A program made the position numbers and the translations under genes. From JAGXLC01 sp046545815 (GTDB taxonomy: Bacteria; Bacteroidota; Bacteroidia; Bacteroidales; UBA12077), in the NCBI GenBank assembly GCA_046545815.1, contig JBKGZA010000016.1:1-29315 (forward strand): a stretch of 29,315 nucleotides of DNA, given 5' to 3'. Shown here one piece after another: positions 6,117 to 15,616 of the stretch; the stretch's first letter is position 1, and each line of letters begins with the position of its first letter. The notes beneath the pieces are model-generated. The model saw nothing but the letters and a program-made list of their open reading frames with translations. It searched no databases and was not told the origin of the DNA.

Positions 6117-6569
6117 CTAACCGGAAAGCATGGATTTCACTTTATCGGCGATGACCTTACCTTCAGCCTTGCCTGCCAGCTGCCGGTTGGCAATGCCCAT
6201 CACCTTGCCCATATCTTTCATGGAGGTGGCTCCTACCTCATCAATGATCCCCCTTATCGCCTCAGTGAGTTCCTCATCACTCATGGGCTGAGGCAAAAAC
6301 TCCTGGATAACTCCCGCTTCCTTGCGCTCGGTCTCTGCCAGCTCGTTACGGTTCTGCTGTTCATAAATCTCTGCCGATTCTTTTCGCTGCTTCAGTTGTT
6401 TTTGCAGTACCTGGATCTCTTCTTCCTCCGAGAGTTGCTCATCAGCCGCTTTATCGGTTTTGGCTTTCCAGAGGGCAGTTTTAATGGAACGCAAAGCTTC
6501 CAGACGCTCTTTCTGTTTGTTTCTTAAAGCCTGTTTGATCTCAGACTCTATGTTTTGCAGTATAGCCAT
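6117..6569 (-). CDS. yqeY: GatB/YqeY domain-containing protein
   Basis: A 150-residue protein matching the YqeY family in length and sequence. It has a basic N-terminal helix (IKQALRNKQKERLEALR), a long charged helical stretch, and the C-terminal domain shared with the tail of GatB (QEFLPQPMSDEELTEAI, then MGKVMGIANRQLAGKAEG around residues 122-139). The GatB tail domain contacts tRNA in the Asp/Glu-tRNA amidotransferase; the stand-alone protein's role is not settled. It is the last gene of the dcw cluster, 158 bases after ftsZ, a placement typical of Bacteroidota. No promoter is evident in the gap, so read-through from ftsZ is likely. Confidence 0.93.
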   Translation of the reverse strand: MAILQNIESEIKQALRNKQKERLEALRSIKTALWKAKTDKAADEQLSEEEEIQVLQKQLKQRKESAEIYEQQNRNELAETERKEAGVIQEFLPQPMSDEELTEAIRGIIDEVGATSMKDMGKVMGIANRQLAGKAEGKVIADKVKSMLSG

Positions 6570-6727
6570 AACATTATACGTTTAATTTAAAGTTCATCTC
6601 TGATTGAATGATTATACATCCAATCCAAACCTAAACAGAAACTTATGGTAAATTCCAAATCTCAATCTATAAATAACTACTTCTGAGCAATATGCTCTGT
6701 ATTGGTAATAAACATGAGCTTTATTTT

Positions 6728-8218
6728 TTAATCAACGTTGTCGTGAAGATAGGAATTGTTTTCCCTCAACAGGGTTTTTTTCTTGCCCTCTTCATCCGTA
6801 TCATCATCAGAGAGGGTATAGCGTGACACTTTTGAATCCTTGCTGTATCGAGGATGATCAATTTTTATCTTTTTGCGCTTATAAGCCGGTTCATTTTCAA
6901 GGGCCTCAACATTTTTCAGATCCCGCAATACATTTTTCGACTCTTTAGAAGCATTCTCACGGTTCTCGCGGAGCTTCTCAAGCATCTCATCCTTACTTAT
7001 AGGGGTTTGTTCATCCCCATCCGCATCTTTATTCTTTTTGTGTTTGACGATAAAGGTATCTTTTTTCTGCTCATTGTGAATATCGAAATCAAACGTTCTC
7101 TGCCTGTTATTTGGCGGAGCATCCGGTTGCTCATTGCCGTTGCTGCTGTATTGGGTATATTCCACATTTTCGCCCGCCTTGTTTCCCTCTTCCAGGGTCA
7201 CCTTCTTTTTATAGGATTTCTTGGTATACAGTTCGGGTATGCTGCTGTCCTCATACCCTGTAGCGATAATGGTGACGCTGACGCAGTTTTCGAGTGTTTC
7301 ATCGGTACCGGTACCCCAGATGATGTTCGGATTGGCACCTACCTCGGCATTGATATAATCAGTGATCTCGCCGATCTCATCCATGGTGATCTCTTCGTTT
7401 CCCGAGTTGATGTTAAGCAGGATATTTTCTGTACCGGTAATGTCGTTGTCATTAAGCAGAGGAGAGCTGAGTGCTTCCTCTATGGCTGTGGTGGCCCGGT
7501 TTTCTCCTTCGGCCATTCCTGTCCCCATAAGAGCAACACCACTGTCGGCCAGTACAGTATGGACATCTGCAAAATCCACATTGACATAACCGGGGACCGT
7601 GATGATCTCTGCGATGCCTTTGGCAGCGGCAGCCAGAATGTTGTCGGCATGCGAAAAGGCCTCCGATAATTTCATATTCCCGGCCACCTCACGCAATTTT
7701 TCATTGTTGATCACCAACAGGGAGTCTACATACTGACCGAGCTCGTGGATACCTTCTATAGCCTGGTTGATTCTCCTCTGTCCTTCAAACCGGAATGGGA
7801 TGGTCACAATGGCAACGGTGAGGATTCCCTGCTCTTTGGCAGCTTTGGCTATAATGGGAATGGAGCCCGTACCGGTGCCTCCTCCCATGCCTGCAGTAAG
7901 AAAAACCATTTTGGTGTTGCTGCTTAACGCTTCCATTACATCATCCAGGTTTTCAATGGCGGCCTGCCTGCCGATCTCCGGTTTGTTGCCAGCGCCACGG
8001 CCCTCGGTAAGCGATTCGCCAAGCTGAATCTTTACCGAAACCGGGCTTCTGGAAAGCGCCTGAGCATCGGTATTGCATACCACAAAATTGACATCTTTAA
8101 TGCCCTGATTATACATGTGATTAATGGCATTACCGCCACCTCCACCGATTCCGACAACTTTAATGATGGAAGACCCGTCTATCGGCAAATCAAAATTCAT
8201 GAGTCTGTCTTCAGCCAT
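6728..8218 (-). CDS. ftsZ: Cell division protein FtsZ
   Basis: Tubulin-like GTPase that polymerises into the division ring at midcell. Visible: the N-terminal GIGGGGGNAINHM nucleotide-binding loop (residues 23-35), the tubulin signature GGGTGTGS (112-119), and the catalytic T7 loop NVDFAD (213-218) that completes the GTPase site of the neighbouring subunit. Core ends near residue 330. A long charged linker of about 150 residues follows, ending in a conserved-looking tail, SYLHDNVD, which differs from the proteobacterial C-terminal peptide and is in my recollection the Bacteroidota form. Length 496 is long because of the linker. It lies 62 bases after ftsA in the same transcription unit. Confidence 0.98.
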   Translation of the reverse strand: MAEDRLMNFDLPIDGSSIIKVVGIGGGGGNAINHMYNQGIKDVNFVVCNTDAQALSRSPVSVKIQLGESLTEGRGAGNKPEIGRQAAIENLDDVMEALSSNTKMVFLTAGMGGGTGTGSIPIIAKAAKEQGILTVAIVTIPFRFEGQRRINQAIEGIHELGQYVDSLLVINNEKLREVAGNMKLSEAFSHADNILAAAAKGIAEIITVPGYVNVDFADVHTVLADSGVALMGTGMAEGENRATTAIEEALSSPLLNDNDITGTENILLNINSGNEEITMDEIGEITDYINAEVGANPNIIWGTGTDETLENCVSVTIIATGYEDSSIPELYTKKSYKKKVTLEEGNKAGENVEYTQYSSNGNEQPDAPPNNRQRTFDFDIHNEQKKDTFIVKHKKNKDADGDEQTPISKDEMLEKLRENRENASKESKNVLRDLKNVEALENEPAYKRKKIKIDHPRYSKDSKVSRYTLSDDDTDEEGKKKTLLRENNSYLHDNVD

Positions 8219-8280
8219 AATATTGGATTTGAAAATTTTACAATACTTTTTACAATCAAAATGAGTCGCTGCGTCATTTT

Positions 8281-9600
8281 TTACATTTCCGTATCGTTTT
8301 CTTCGAATATATCATTAAAAGCATCTTTAAGCTTGGAAAAAAAATTCTTTTTCTCGCTCTCCTGTCTCTCCGGTTCACTTTCTTCCCTTGTTTCCATTTC
8401 CTGCTCTTCCTCTTTTTCCTCGTATTTCTCCTTGTCTTGCTGATAGATCTCATATCCCCTGAGTACCAGACCGACACTTGTTGAAAATATGGGGTCATTC
8501 ACTATCTCTACGCTTTCTGCCGCCAGATTTACTGCCGGATAACCCAATCTGACATCCATCCCTGTAACAAATTTGACCAGCTGGGGAAGATCCTTCAGCA
8601 ATGCACCTCCTCCGGTAATGACAATTCCGGCGCTCAGCCTTTCATAATATCCGGAGTTTTCTATTTCATAAAGCACGGCATTAAGTATCTCCTCCATCCT
8701 GGACTGAATGATATAAGCCAGGCTTTTCAGTGTGATCTCCTTGGGCTCCCTTCCGCTAATCCCGGGAATAGAAACCACTTCATCCTCTCTTGCCAGATCT
8801 CCAAGAGCCGATCCGTACTGTATCTTCAGCAATTCGGCCTGTCTCTGGAGAATGGAACAACCTTCCTTGATATCCTTGGTCACCACATCTCCTCCGAATG
8901 GAATAACAGCCGTATGGCGTATGATGTCATCATAGTAAACTGCCACATCGGTGGTTCCGCCGCCGATATCTACCAGGGTCACTCCGGCCTCCTTTTCATC
9001 GGCAGTGAGTATGGCTGTGGAAGAAGCCAGTGGCTGGAGGATCAACTCATTCAGGTTAAGATCAGCTTTATTGATGCACTTGCCTATGTTCCTGGCCGAG
9101 GTAATCTGACCGATCACAATATGAAAATTGGCCTCCACCCGGCGCCCCAACATGCCCACCGGGTTTTTTATTCCCGTTTCATTATCTACAATAAAATTCT
9201 GAGGCAGTACATGAACGATTTCCTCTCCCACATCTATAGAGATATTGTACATCTCCCGGATGAGGGCATCAATATCCTCGCGTGTAATCTCATCCTCAGA
9301 AGAATTGCGATTGATGTATCCCCTGTTCCGGATGGTTTTAATATGTTGTCCGGCGATACCGACAAAAACATTGGAAAATTTGGTGCCGGAAGCAGCCTGG
9401 ACTTCACTTACGGTTTTTTTGATGGCATTCACAGTTTCATCGATATTCTGGACAACTCCGCGTTTGATACCTGTTGAAGGAGTTTTGCTTACGCCCATAA
9501 TCTGGACCTTGCCGTTCTCCTTCATTTTGCCTACAATGGTAGCAACCTTAGTGGTTCCTATGTCTACAGCAGCTACAAGATGTTCGTTATTATGACTCAT
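8281..9600 (-). CDS. ftsA: Cell division protein FtsA
   Basis: Actin-like ATPase that anchors FtsZ filaments to the membrane. Phosphate-binding motifs DIGTTK (13-18) and DIGGGTTD (211-218) and the adenosine motif ITGGGALL are present. After the core, an E/K-rich linker of about 40 residues leads to a C-terminal amphipathic helix (KNFFSKLKDAFNDIFEE), the usual membrane-targeting sequence. Length 439 is normal for Bacteroidota. It starts 5 bases after the ftsQ stop and precedes ftsZ, so stoichiometry is probably set within one transcript. Confidence 0.98.
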   Translation of the reverse strand: MSHNNEHLVAAVDIGTTKVATIVGKMKENGKVQIMGVSKTPSTGIKRGVVQNIDETVNAIKKTVSEVQAASGTKFSNVFVGIAGQHIKTIRNRGYINRNSSEDEITREDIDALIREMYNISIDVGEEIVHVLPQNFIVDNETGIKNPVGMLGRRVEANFHIVIGQITSARNIGKCINKADLNLNELILQPLASSTAILTADEKEAGVTLVDIGGGTTDVAVYYDDIIRHTAVIPFGGDVVTKDIKEGCSILQRQAELLKIQYGSALGDLAREDEVVSIPGISGREPKEITLKSLAYIIQSRMEEILNAVLYEIENSGYYERLSAGIVITGGGALLKDLPQLVKFVTGMDVRLGYPAVNLAAESVEIVNDPIFSTSVGLVLRGYEIYQQDKEKYEEKEEEQEMETREESEPERQESEKKNFFSKLKDAFNDIFEENDTEM

Positions 9601-9605
9601 TTTGA

Positions 9606-10430
9606 TTATCTTTTTGTGCAGATTATTTGATTGTCGTATTTAAGATTGATCTTCATATATTGGTTCCATCCTACATTATTGAGCCCCTTTTTATAGAAGG
9701 CTTTCAGGTTCCTGAATTTCTCCCGGTAGTCTTCAAACTCACCGAACAGTATCAAATGACCACCAACCCGGGGAATAAGCTCATACCCCCCTTCATGGTT
9801 AAGATAAATCTGCTCAATCTGTGATTTCCAGAAGGAATCTCCATGAATGAAAGTTGCCAGCTCATATATCTCGCACATCTGATGATCCGGCTCATCCCCA
9901 TTGGCACCGGGGCAATTCAGCCTATCTTTAGCGACTACCTCAGAAAACTCATTGATTTCCCCCGAAGCTATAAGCACATGGGAGGAATAACTTTCTGACA
10001 AGGGCATAATGACTCCTTCATCATCAATATAGAAACTCTGCCCCCCGTTGTTAATAACCCGTACAACCGGATTCCGCTGATCAATCTGCAGATACAAAGT
10101 TCCATCGGCTGTAAAGTAAGCTTCTGCCTCCCGGATATCATCCCGCGCATTCAAATAACGCTCCAGCTCCCTGATGTTGACATTTTTAAAAGGCTCTCCC
10201 AATATTTTCATATCCAGATCATGAACGAAATCTTTGATATTGTCGTCCGTTACAAAACGGTCACTAAGGCTGTCCACCACCTGCACCCGGATCTCGCTGC
10301 ATATGGTATTCTTTCTCTTTTCTTCCGTAAAAGAAAGGGAAAATACCAGATAGAGCAAAATACCCAACCAAAGGGATATATACTTTATCTTGCTCAAGGG
10401 CAACCTAATATGTGGCAACAACTTTTTCAT
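9606..10430 (-). CDS. ftsQ: Cell division protein FtsQ
   Basis: A bitopic membrane protein of 274 residues: a short basic cytoplasmic N-terminus, one membrane segment (about residues 16-35, YISLWLGILLYLVFSLSF), then an extracytoplasmic POTRA-like region (about 45-120, with VTDDNIKDFVHDL and the REAEAYFTADGTLYLQI strand) and the beta domain. It links the FtsA/FtsZ ring to FtsL and the septal synthases. Sequence conservation is low in this family, so the call rests on topology, the POTRA pattern and its position between murC and ftsA. Its ATG overlaps the murC TGA (ATGA), implying translational coupling. Confidence 0.93.
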   Translation of the reverse strand: MKKLLPHIRLPLSKIKYISLWLGILLYLVFSLSFTEEKRKNTICSEIRVQVVDSLSDRFVTDDNIKDFVHDLDMKILGEPFKNVNIRELERYLNARDDIREAEAYFTADGTLYLQIDQRNPVVRVINNGGQSFYIDDEGVIMPLSESYSSHVLIASGEINEFSEVVAKDRLNCPGANGDEPDHQMCEIYELATFIHGDSFWKSQIEQIYLNHEGGYELIPRVGGHLILFGEFEDYREKFRNLKAFYKKGLNNVGWNQYMKINLKYDNQIICTKR

Positions 10431-11818
10431 TCCTTACTGTAACGTTCCTGCAGATGATTACAAATGGTCTTAACCATACGGTCGATATCTCCGGCCCCCA
10501 TAGTGATCAATATTTCTATATCTCTTTCATTTAACATATCCAACAGATCCTCCATGGAACAAACTGTACCCGGTATGTTTTCAATATATTTCAGTATTAG
10601 CTCCGAATTGACACCCTTTATTGGCTTCTCTCGGGCTGGATAAACATCCAGAAGAATCAATTCATCCAGTAGCTCAAGACTTTTTGCAAACTGTCTGGCA
10701 AAATGCTGTGTCCTCGAATACAAGTGAGGCTGAAACACACCGATTATTTTTCTTTTCGGATAAAAATCGCGAACGGAGCGAATGGTATAACTAATTTCCC
10801 GCGGGTGGTGGGCATAATCATCTATATACACAACTCCATCCTGCTTAAACTGAATGTCAAACCGCCTTTCGATGCCCTGGAAACTGGAAAGGTTTTTAAA
10901 TAAATACTCTCTGTCAATATTTTGTATATAAGCCATGGACAAAGCTGCCACCGAATTTTCTACATTCACCAAACCCGGAACGGAAAGCGTGAAATTTTTC
11001 AGTGTTTCCCGTGGCGTAACAAGATCGAACCGGTACTTAGCATCTATAATTTCTATATTCGAAGCATAAAAGCTGGCACCTGCATTCAGTGAATAGGTAT
11101 AAGTCTGCAGATTCTTCTCACCGGGGATATTCAACAAGATGTCTTTATGGCAGATGAGCGTGCCGTTTTGCGGCAGCTTATTGACAAATGCTTCAAAGGC
11201 CTCCTGAATAGATTCTTTATCGTTATAAATGTCGAGGTGATCTTCATCAATAGAGGTGATCAGCGCCATATCCGGACTCAGATTCAGGAAAGAGCGGTCA
11301 AATTCATCGGCTTCCACAACCATCAGTTGGCTCTTCCTGTTAACAATGAGGTTAGAGTTATAGTTTTTCAATATGCCGCCCAAAAAGGCATTGCATCCAA
11401 AAGAACTGTTATTGAGCAGATGTGCCAGCATGGACGAAACGCTGGTTTTACCATGAGTACCGGCAACAGCCAGACAATTTTTTCCTTTGGAGATTTCACC
11501 CAGAACTTCCGAACGTTTGAGCACGGTATACCCATGGTTCGTGAAGAACTTCAACTCTCTGTGATCACTGGGGATGGCCGGGGTATAAACAATCAGCGTC
11601 CGCTTCTTATCCCGGGTGAATGCAGAAGGTATTAGTCCCGGCTCATCTTCATAATGTATAATAACGCCTTCTTTTTCCAGTTGCTGTGTCAGGGGTTTGG
11701 ACACCCTGTCGTAGCCGGCCACTTCTTTCCCCTGGCCATTGAAATATCTGGCAAGGGCGCTCATTCCAATGCCACCCACTCCTATAAGATAAACTCTATT
11801 TATTCTTTCCAGATTCAC
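10427..11818 (-). CDS. murC: UDP-N-acetylmuramate--L-alanine ligase MurC
   Basis: Adds L-Ala to UDP-MurNAc with ATP in the cytoplasm, the first stem-peptide step. It has the N-terminal Rossmann motif IGVGGIGMSALARYF, the ATP-binding AGTHGKTS, and the middle and C-terminal Mur ligase domains with EADEFDRSF and DDYAHHP. No ATG lies before the GxGGIGMSA motif: the frame opens only with TTG at 11833 or GTG at 11818. I chose GTG because its product (VNLERINRVYLIG) starts like other MurC proteins, giving 463 residues; the TTG start would add five. No ribosome binding site decides between them. A 118-base gap separates it from murG. Its stop overlaps the ftsQ start. Confidence 0.96.
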   Translation of the reverse strand: MNLERINRVYLIGVGGIGMSALARYFNGQGKEVAGYDRVSKPLTQQLEKEGVIIHYEDEPGLIPSAFTRDKKRTLIVYTPAIPSDHRELKFFTNHGYTVLKRSEVLGEISKGKNCLAVAGTHGKTSVSSMLAHLLNNSSFGCNAFLGGILKNYNSNLIVNRKSQLMVVEADEFDRSFLNLSPDMALITSIDEDHLDIYNDKESIQEAFEAFVNKLPQNGTLICHKDILLNIPGEKNLQTYTYSLNAGASFYASNIEIIDAKYRFDLVTPRETLKNFTLSVPGLVNVENSVAALSMAYIQNIDREYLFKNLSSFQGIERRFDIQFKQDGVVYIDDYAHHPREISYTIRSVRDFYPKRKIIGVFQPHLYSRTQHFARQFAKSLELLDELILLDVYPAREKPIKGVNSELILKYIENIPGTVCSMEDLLDMLNERDIEILITMGAGDIDRMVKTICNHLQERYSKE

Positions 11819-11936
11819 TATTATATAATTCAAATAAAAAATTTAAACATACACGCCTTTTTATCAATCCTTCATGCAAATCCTCCGGTTTATTTCTCTG
11901 ACTGTTGCGAAGAACAAGCATGAGGGTCTTATACCT

Positions 11937-13049
11937 TCAGCCCTTATCTGCCAGCCTTACCACCTCTTCAGCGATTTTCCCGGCAGAATCAGGTTTGGCT
12001 ATTTTAGCTATATTTTCAGACAATTCCTTCATCTTGCTATTATCCTCAAGAATCATAAATGCTTGATTCACCAGCGCGGACCGTGCTTCTTCATCCCTTA
12101 CCAGCACAGCTGCATTTTTCTTTACCAGCGACATGGCATTTCGCATCTGGTGATCTTCTGCCACATTGGGAGAAGGAACCAAAATCACCGGCTTTTTGAC
12201 CAGCGCCAGCTCAGAGATTGTTCCTGCCCCTGCCCTTGATACAATGACATCTGCAGCTGCATAGGCATAATCCATCCGGTCAATAAAATCCGCCAGACGC
12301 ACATGGGGTAAACTGAAATCTATCAGCGCTTCCAGGGCACGGGAATAATAATTCTTACCGCACTGCCAGATAAGCTGAACTGCTTTATTCTCAAATTCCG
12401 TTAGGTGTTCCATGATGCTCTCATTGATTGAACGGGCACCGCCACTTCCACCAATCACCAGAATTGTTTTCATCTCTCCGGAGAGCCCAAAATGTTTCAG
12501 CGCATCTTCCTTCTTATACTCCAAACCAAACAAATTGCTCCTCAATGGGTTTCCGGTGATCTCAATTTTTTCAGAAGGAAAATATTTGTCCATCCCTTCA
12601 TAAGCGACACAAACCTTATCTGCTTTTCCTGCAAGCAACCTGTTGGTAATGCCGGCATAAGAATTCTGTTCCTGGATAAGTACCGGAATTCCATTCTTCT
12701 CTGCCACCCTTAAAACAGGGCCGCTGGCATATCCACCCACGCCAACCACCACATCAGGTTTAAATTCTTTCACGATTTTCCTGGAACGGTTCAGGCTTTG
12801 TATTAATTTAAAGGGCACCAAAAGATTCTTCCATGTGAGCCTGCGTTGAATACCTGCTATCGGCAGACCAATGATCCGATATCCGGATTCCGGCACCTTC
12901 TTCATTTCAAGGCGACCAATGGCTCCGACAAAAAGGATATTAACCGGCCGCTCCATCCGGTGCAATGCATCAGCAATGGCCAGTGCAGGAAACACATGTC
13001 CGCCTGTTCCCCCTCCGCTTATAATAATATTTAAATCCCGATCATTCAT
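11937..13049 (-). CDS. murG: UDP-GlcNAc:lipid I N-acetylglucosaminyltransferase MurG
   Basis: Membrane-associated GT28-family glycosyltransferase that turns lipid I into lipid II. The N-terminal glycine-rich loop ISGGGTGGHVFPALA, the GVGGYASGP segment, the second glycine loop GGSGGARSIN and the UDP-GlcNAc site region SRAGAGTISELAL are all present. The open frame extends upstream to 13127 inside ftsW, but the ATG at 13049 overlaps the ftsW TGA (ATGAATGA), has a GGAG upstream, and puts the glycine loop at the normal distance from the N-terminus. That gives 370 residues, the usual size. Confidence 0.96.
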   Translation of the reverse strand: MNDRDLNIIISGGGTGGHVFPALAIADALHRMERPVNILFVGAIGRLEMKKVPESGYRIIGLPIAGIQRRLTWKNLLVPFKLIQSLNRSRKIVKEFKPDVVVGVGGYASGPVLRVAEKNGIPVLIQEQNSYAGITNRLLAGKADKVCVAYEGMDKYFPSEKIEITGNPLRSNLFGLEYKKEDALKHFGLSGEMKTILVIGGSGGARSINESIMEHLTEFENKAVQLIWQCGKNYYSRALEALIDFSLPHVRLADFIDRMDYAYAAADVIVSRAGAGTISELALVKKPVILVPSPNVAEDHQMRNAMSLVKKNAAVLVRDEEARSALVNQAFMILEDNSKMKELSENIAKIAKPDSAGKIAEEVVRLADKG

Positions 13050-14238
13050 CTTCAGTATCTGCTCCATCTTCATATTCCGGATCTTCTGACTCAGCATTTT
13101 CAGCGTGATCCGATTTGTTCTCCACATTTCTGCTTACATTCAATATAATACCTATAGCAATGCTGGTAAATATCAGCGACGACCCGCCCATACTCACAAA
13201 CGGTAAGGTCTGACCCGTAACCGGAAAAAGGTGTACCGTAACACCCATGTTGACAATAGCCTGCAGGACCAACAACAAAGCCAAACCTATAGACAGAAAG
13301 GCCCCGAAGGTCCTCGTGCTTTTCTTCACGATCACCCCTGCCCGGTAAAACAAAAACATATATAGAAATAAAACCACCAATCCGCCTATAAACCCATATT
13401 CTTCAACAATCAATGCATAAATAAAATCGGAGTAGGCGTAAGGAAGAAAGTCGCGCTGGGTGCTGTTTCCCGGACCTTTCCCAATTATACCGCCGGTGGC
13501 AATGGCAATCTTTGATTGTTCCAGTTGATAATCATCCCCTCCCTCGTCTCCCACAAAATTTTCTATCCTGTTTTCCCAGGTTTCTATACGTACCTTTTGT
13601 CCGGACAGCATGAGGCCCCCGATCATAACAGACAATATGAAGATGCCTGTTAGCATCAGTGTCAATAAATACTTGACCCTTACTCTGCCTATAAACATCA
13701 GTATCATTGCGGTAATAAAGAGTATGGCTGCGGTAGAAAGATTGGCCGGCAGTATGGTCCCGCATATCAACACCGTAGGAATAAACAAATATCCCAAAAC
13801 CTCCTTTGAATACTGTATAGTATATTGTTTGACAGATAATACCCGGGCAATGTACATTACCAGAGCAAGCTTGGCAAAATCGGAAGTCTGCAAGGTAAGA
13901 CCGATACCAGGAAGTATAAGCCAGCGTTTGGCCTGGTGATAGCTGGCTCCCATAAATGCGGTGACGATCAGAAGCATGAAGGCAATAAAGAGTAATATCT
14001 GGGAAAGCCGGGAATAATATTTAAAATGGATGTTATGAACCACAAAGATAATCACCAGGCTCAATATAAGCAAGGAAAAGTGCTTCATTATATAACTGGC
14101 CGTACTTGCATCCTGCGACTTATATGCAAGCGTACCGGTAGAGCTGTAAACTGCCAGCAATGAAACCAGCGAAAGAATGATGACCACGCCCCAGATCACA
14201 CCGTCTCCTTTAAAATATTTTGCCAGAACATCCCTCAT
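13042..14238 (-). CDS. ftsW: Lipid II polymerase FtsW (SEDS family)
   Basis: Polytopic SEDS glycosyltransferase that polymerises lipid II at the septum with FtsI. About ten hydrophobic segments are visible, with the SEDS signature around GPGNSTQRDFLPYAYSDFIY and IVEEYGFIGGL, followed by the HLFPVTGQTLPFVSMGGSS loop. The C-terminus is a cytoplasmic acidic tail rich in D and E after the last membrane helix, which could interact with other divisome parts (inference). Length 398. It lies between murD (27-base gap) and murG (8-base overlap), as in other dcw clusters, which favours FtsW over the paralogue RodA. Confidence 0.96.
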   Translation of the reverse strand: MRDVLAKYFKGDGVIWGVVIILSLVSLLAVYSSTGTLAYKSQDASTASYIMKHFSLLILSLVIIFVVHNIHFKYYSRLSQILLFIAFMLLIVTAFMGASYHQAKRWLILPGIGLTLQTSDFAKLALVMYIARVLSVKQYTIQYSKEVLGYLFIPTVLICGTILPANLSTAAILFITAMILMFIGRVRVKYLLTLMLTGIFILSVMIGGLMLSGQKVRIETWENRIENFVGDEGGDDYQLEQSKIAIATGGIIGKGPGNSTQRDFLPYAYSDFIYALIVEEYGFIGGLVVLFLYMFLFYRAGVIVKKSTRTFGAFLSIGLALLLVLQAIVNMGVTVHLFPVTGQTLPFVSMGGSSLIFTSIAIGIILNVSRNVENKSDHAENAESEDPEYEDGADTEDE

Positions 14239-14264
14239 ATCGAACTTTTAGCTTTATAAATATT

Positions 14265-15602
14265 CTATAAATTACGTACAGCCTGTTTAAACTGATCACC
14301 ACGGTCTTCATAGTTTTCAAAAAGATCGAAGCTGGCACAGGCAGGGGAAAGAAGGACGGTATCCCCTTTCTTTCCCAGATAATAAGCTGTGCGGACAGCT
14401 TCCTCAGCAGTTTTTACATCCACAATGGTGTCAACAATATCCTGAAAAGCGCCGTGAATTTTTGTATTATCCACACCCAGGCATATGATCGCTTTGACTT
14501 TCCTGCCTACCAAATCACGCAAAGCGGAATAATCGTTGCCTTTATCGAGCCCGCCAGCAATCCAGATAAGATTTGCCCGCATACTCTCCAGAGCATACCA
14601 TGTAGAATTGACATTGGTAGCCTTTGAATCATTGATGAACTCAATTCCATGTATATTCAGCACATGTTCAAGGCGATGCTCCACACCTTTGAAATTTGAC
14701 AGACTCTTCCTTATGGAGTCCTTACGAATGTTGAGGGCCTGAGCCGCAATTGCAGCGGCCATTGAATTATACGCATTGTGTTTTCCCTTCAATGCCAGAT
14801 CATGTATTGACATGGTGAATTTATGGTTTTTATAGGTTACATGCATTGTTTCATCTTCAATAAAAGCTCCCGGTGTAACACCGGTCTGATAAGAAAAAGG
14901 GATTTGTTCAGCAGGAAGTTTTCTTCTGGAGAGTTCTTCCCTGATAACCTTATCATCTGCATTATATATCAAAATATGCTCAGCATACAAATTCATGGTG
15001 ATCCGGAATTTGGAATCCACGTAATTTTTAAGTTTGTGGCCGTATCTGTCGAGATGATCCGGGGTAATGTTCAGAAGCACGGCTATATCGGGACGAAATT
15101 CATCTATTCCGTCGAGCTGAAAAGAGCTGAGTTCAATCACATAATAATCAAAATCTTCAGTAGCCACCTGATATGCAAAACTATTCCCCACATTACCTGC
15201 CAGACCAACATTCAACCCTGCATTATCCAGTATAAAATGGGTAAGCCTGGTGGTGGTTGTTTTTCCATTGCTTCCGGTGATGCATACTTTGTAAGCAGAA
15301 GTATACCGCCCGGCAAATTCAATTTCAGAGATCACCGGGATGCCCTCTTCACGGACCGATCTCACAATATCCGTTTCTTCAGGTATACCCGGGCTCTTGA
15401 TCACCTCTCTGGCTTTCAGAACCTCATCCAGGCTATGGGCTCCCTCCTCATAAGGTATGTCATATTGCTCAAGCAGGTGCTTATAGGAAGTTTTCACCAT
15501 TCCCCGATCAGACACGAAAACATCAAATCCCTGTTGTTTTGCCAAAACAGCAGAACCTGCTCCGCTTTCACCTGCGCCCAATATGGCCATTTTGTTACTC
15601 AT
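14265..15602 (-). CDS. murD: UDP-MurNAc-L-alanine--D-glutamate ligase MurD
   Basis: Cytoplasmic Mur ligase that adds D-Glu to UDP-MurNAc-L-Ala. The N-terminal LGAGESG loop (residues 8-14), the ATP-binding GSNGKTTTT (110-118), the NITPDHLDR motif and the C-terminal domain with NDSKATNVNST are present. Length 445 matches the family. It starts 14 bases after the mraY stop. A long open frame antisense to it (14823-15704) is a coding shadow. Confidence 0.97.
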   Translation of the reverse strand: MSNKMAILGAGESGAGSAVLAKQQGFDVFVSDRGMVKTSYKHLLEQYDIPYEEGAHSLDEVLKAREVIKSPGIPEETDIVRSVREEGIPVISEIEFAGRYTSAYKVCITGSNGKTTTTRLTHFILDNAGLNVGLAGNVGNSFAYQVATEDFDYYVIELSSFQLDGIDEFRPDIAVLLNITPDHLDRYGHKLKNYVDSKFRITMNLYAEHILIYNADDKVIREELSRRKLPAEQIPFSYQTGVTPGAFIEDETMHVTYKNHKFTMSIHDLALKGKHNAYNSMAAAIAAQALNIRKDSIRKSLSNFKGVEHRLEHVLNIHGIEFINDSKATNVNSTWYALESMRANLIWIAGGLDKGNDYSALRDLVGRKVKAIICLGVDNTKIHGAFQDIVDTIVDVKTAEEAVRTAYYLGKKGDTVLLSPACASFDLFENYEDRGDQFKQAVRNL

Positions 15603-15616
15603 CCCTGTTTTCTTGG

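Noticed and set aside
6854..7669. 271-residue open frame antisense to ftsZ
   Set aside because: Shadow of the FtsZ linker and core; hydrophobic composition comes from the reverse complement.
8914..9477. 187-residue open frame antisense to ftsA
   Set aside because: Fully inside ftsA on the other strand with no recognisable domain or start signal.
13050..13127. Extended N-terminus of MurG beginning inside ftsW
   Set aside because: The extra 26 residues have no counterpart in MurG proteins; the ATG at 13049 overlaps the ftsW stop and fits the family.
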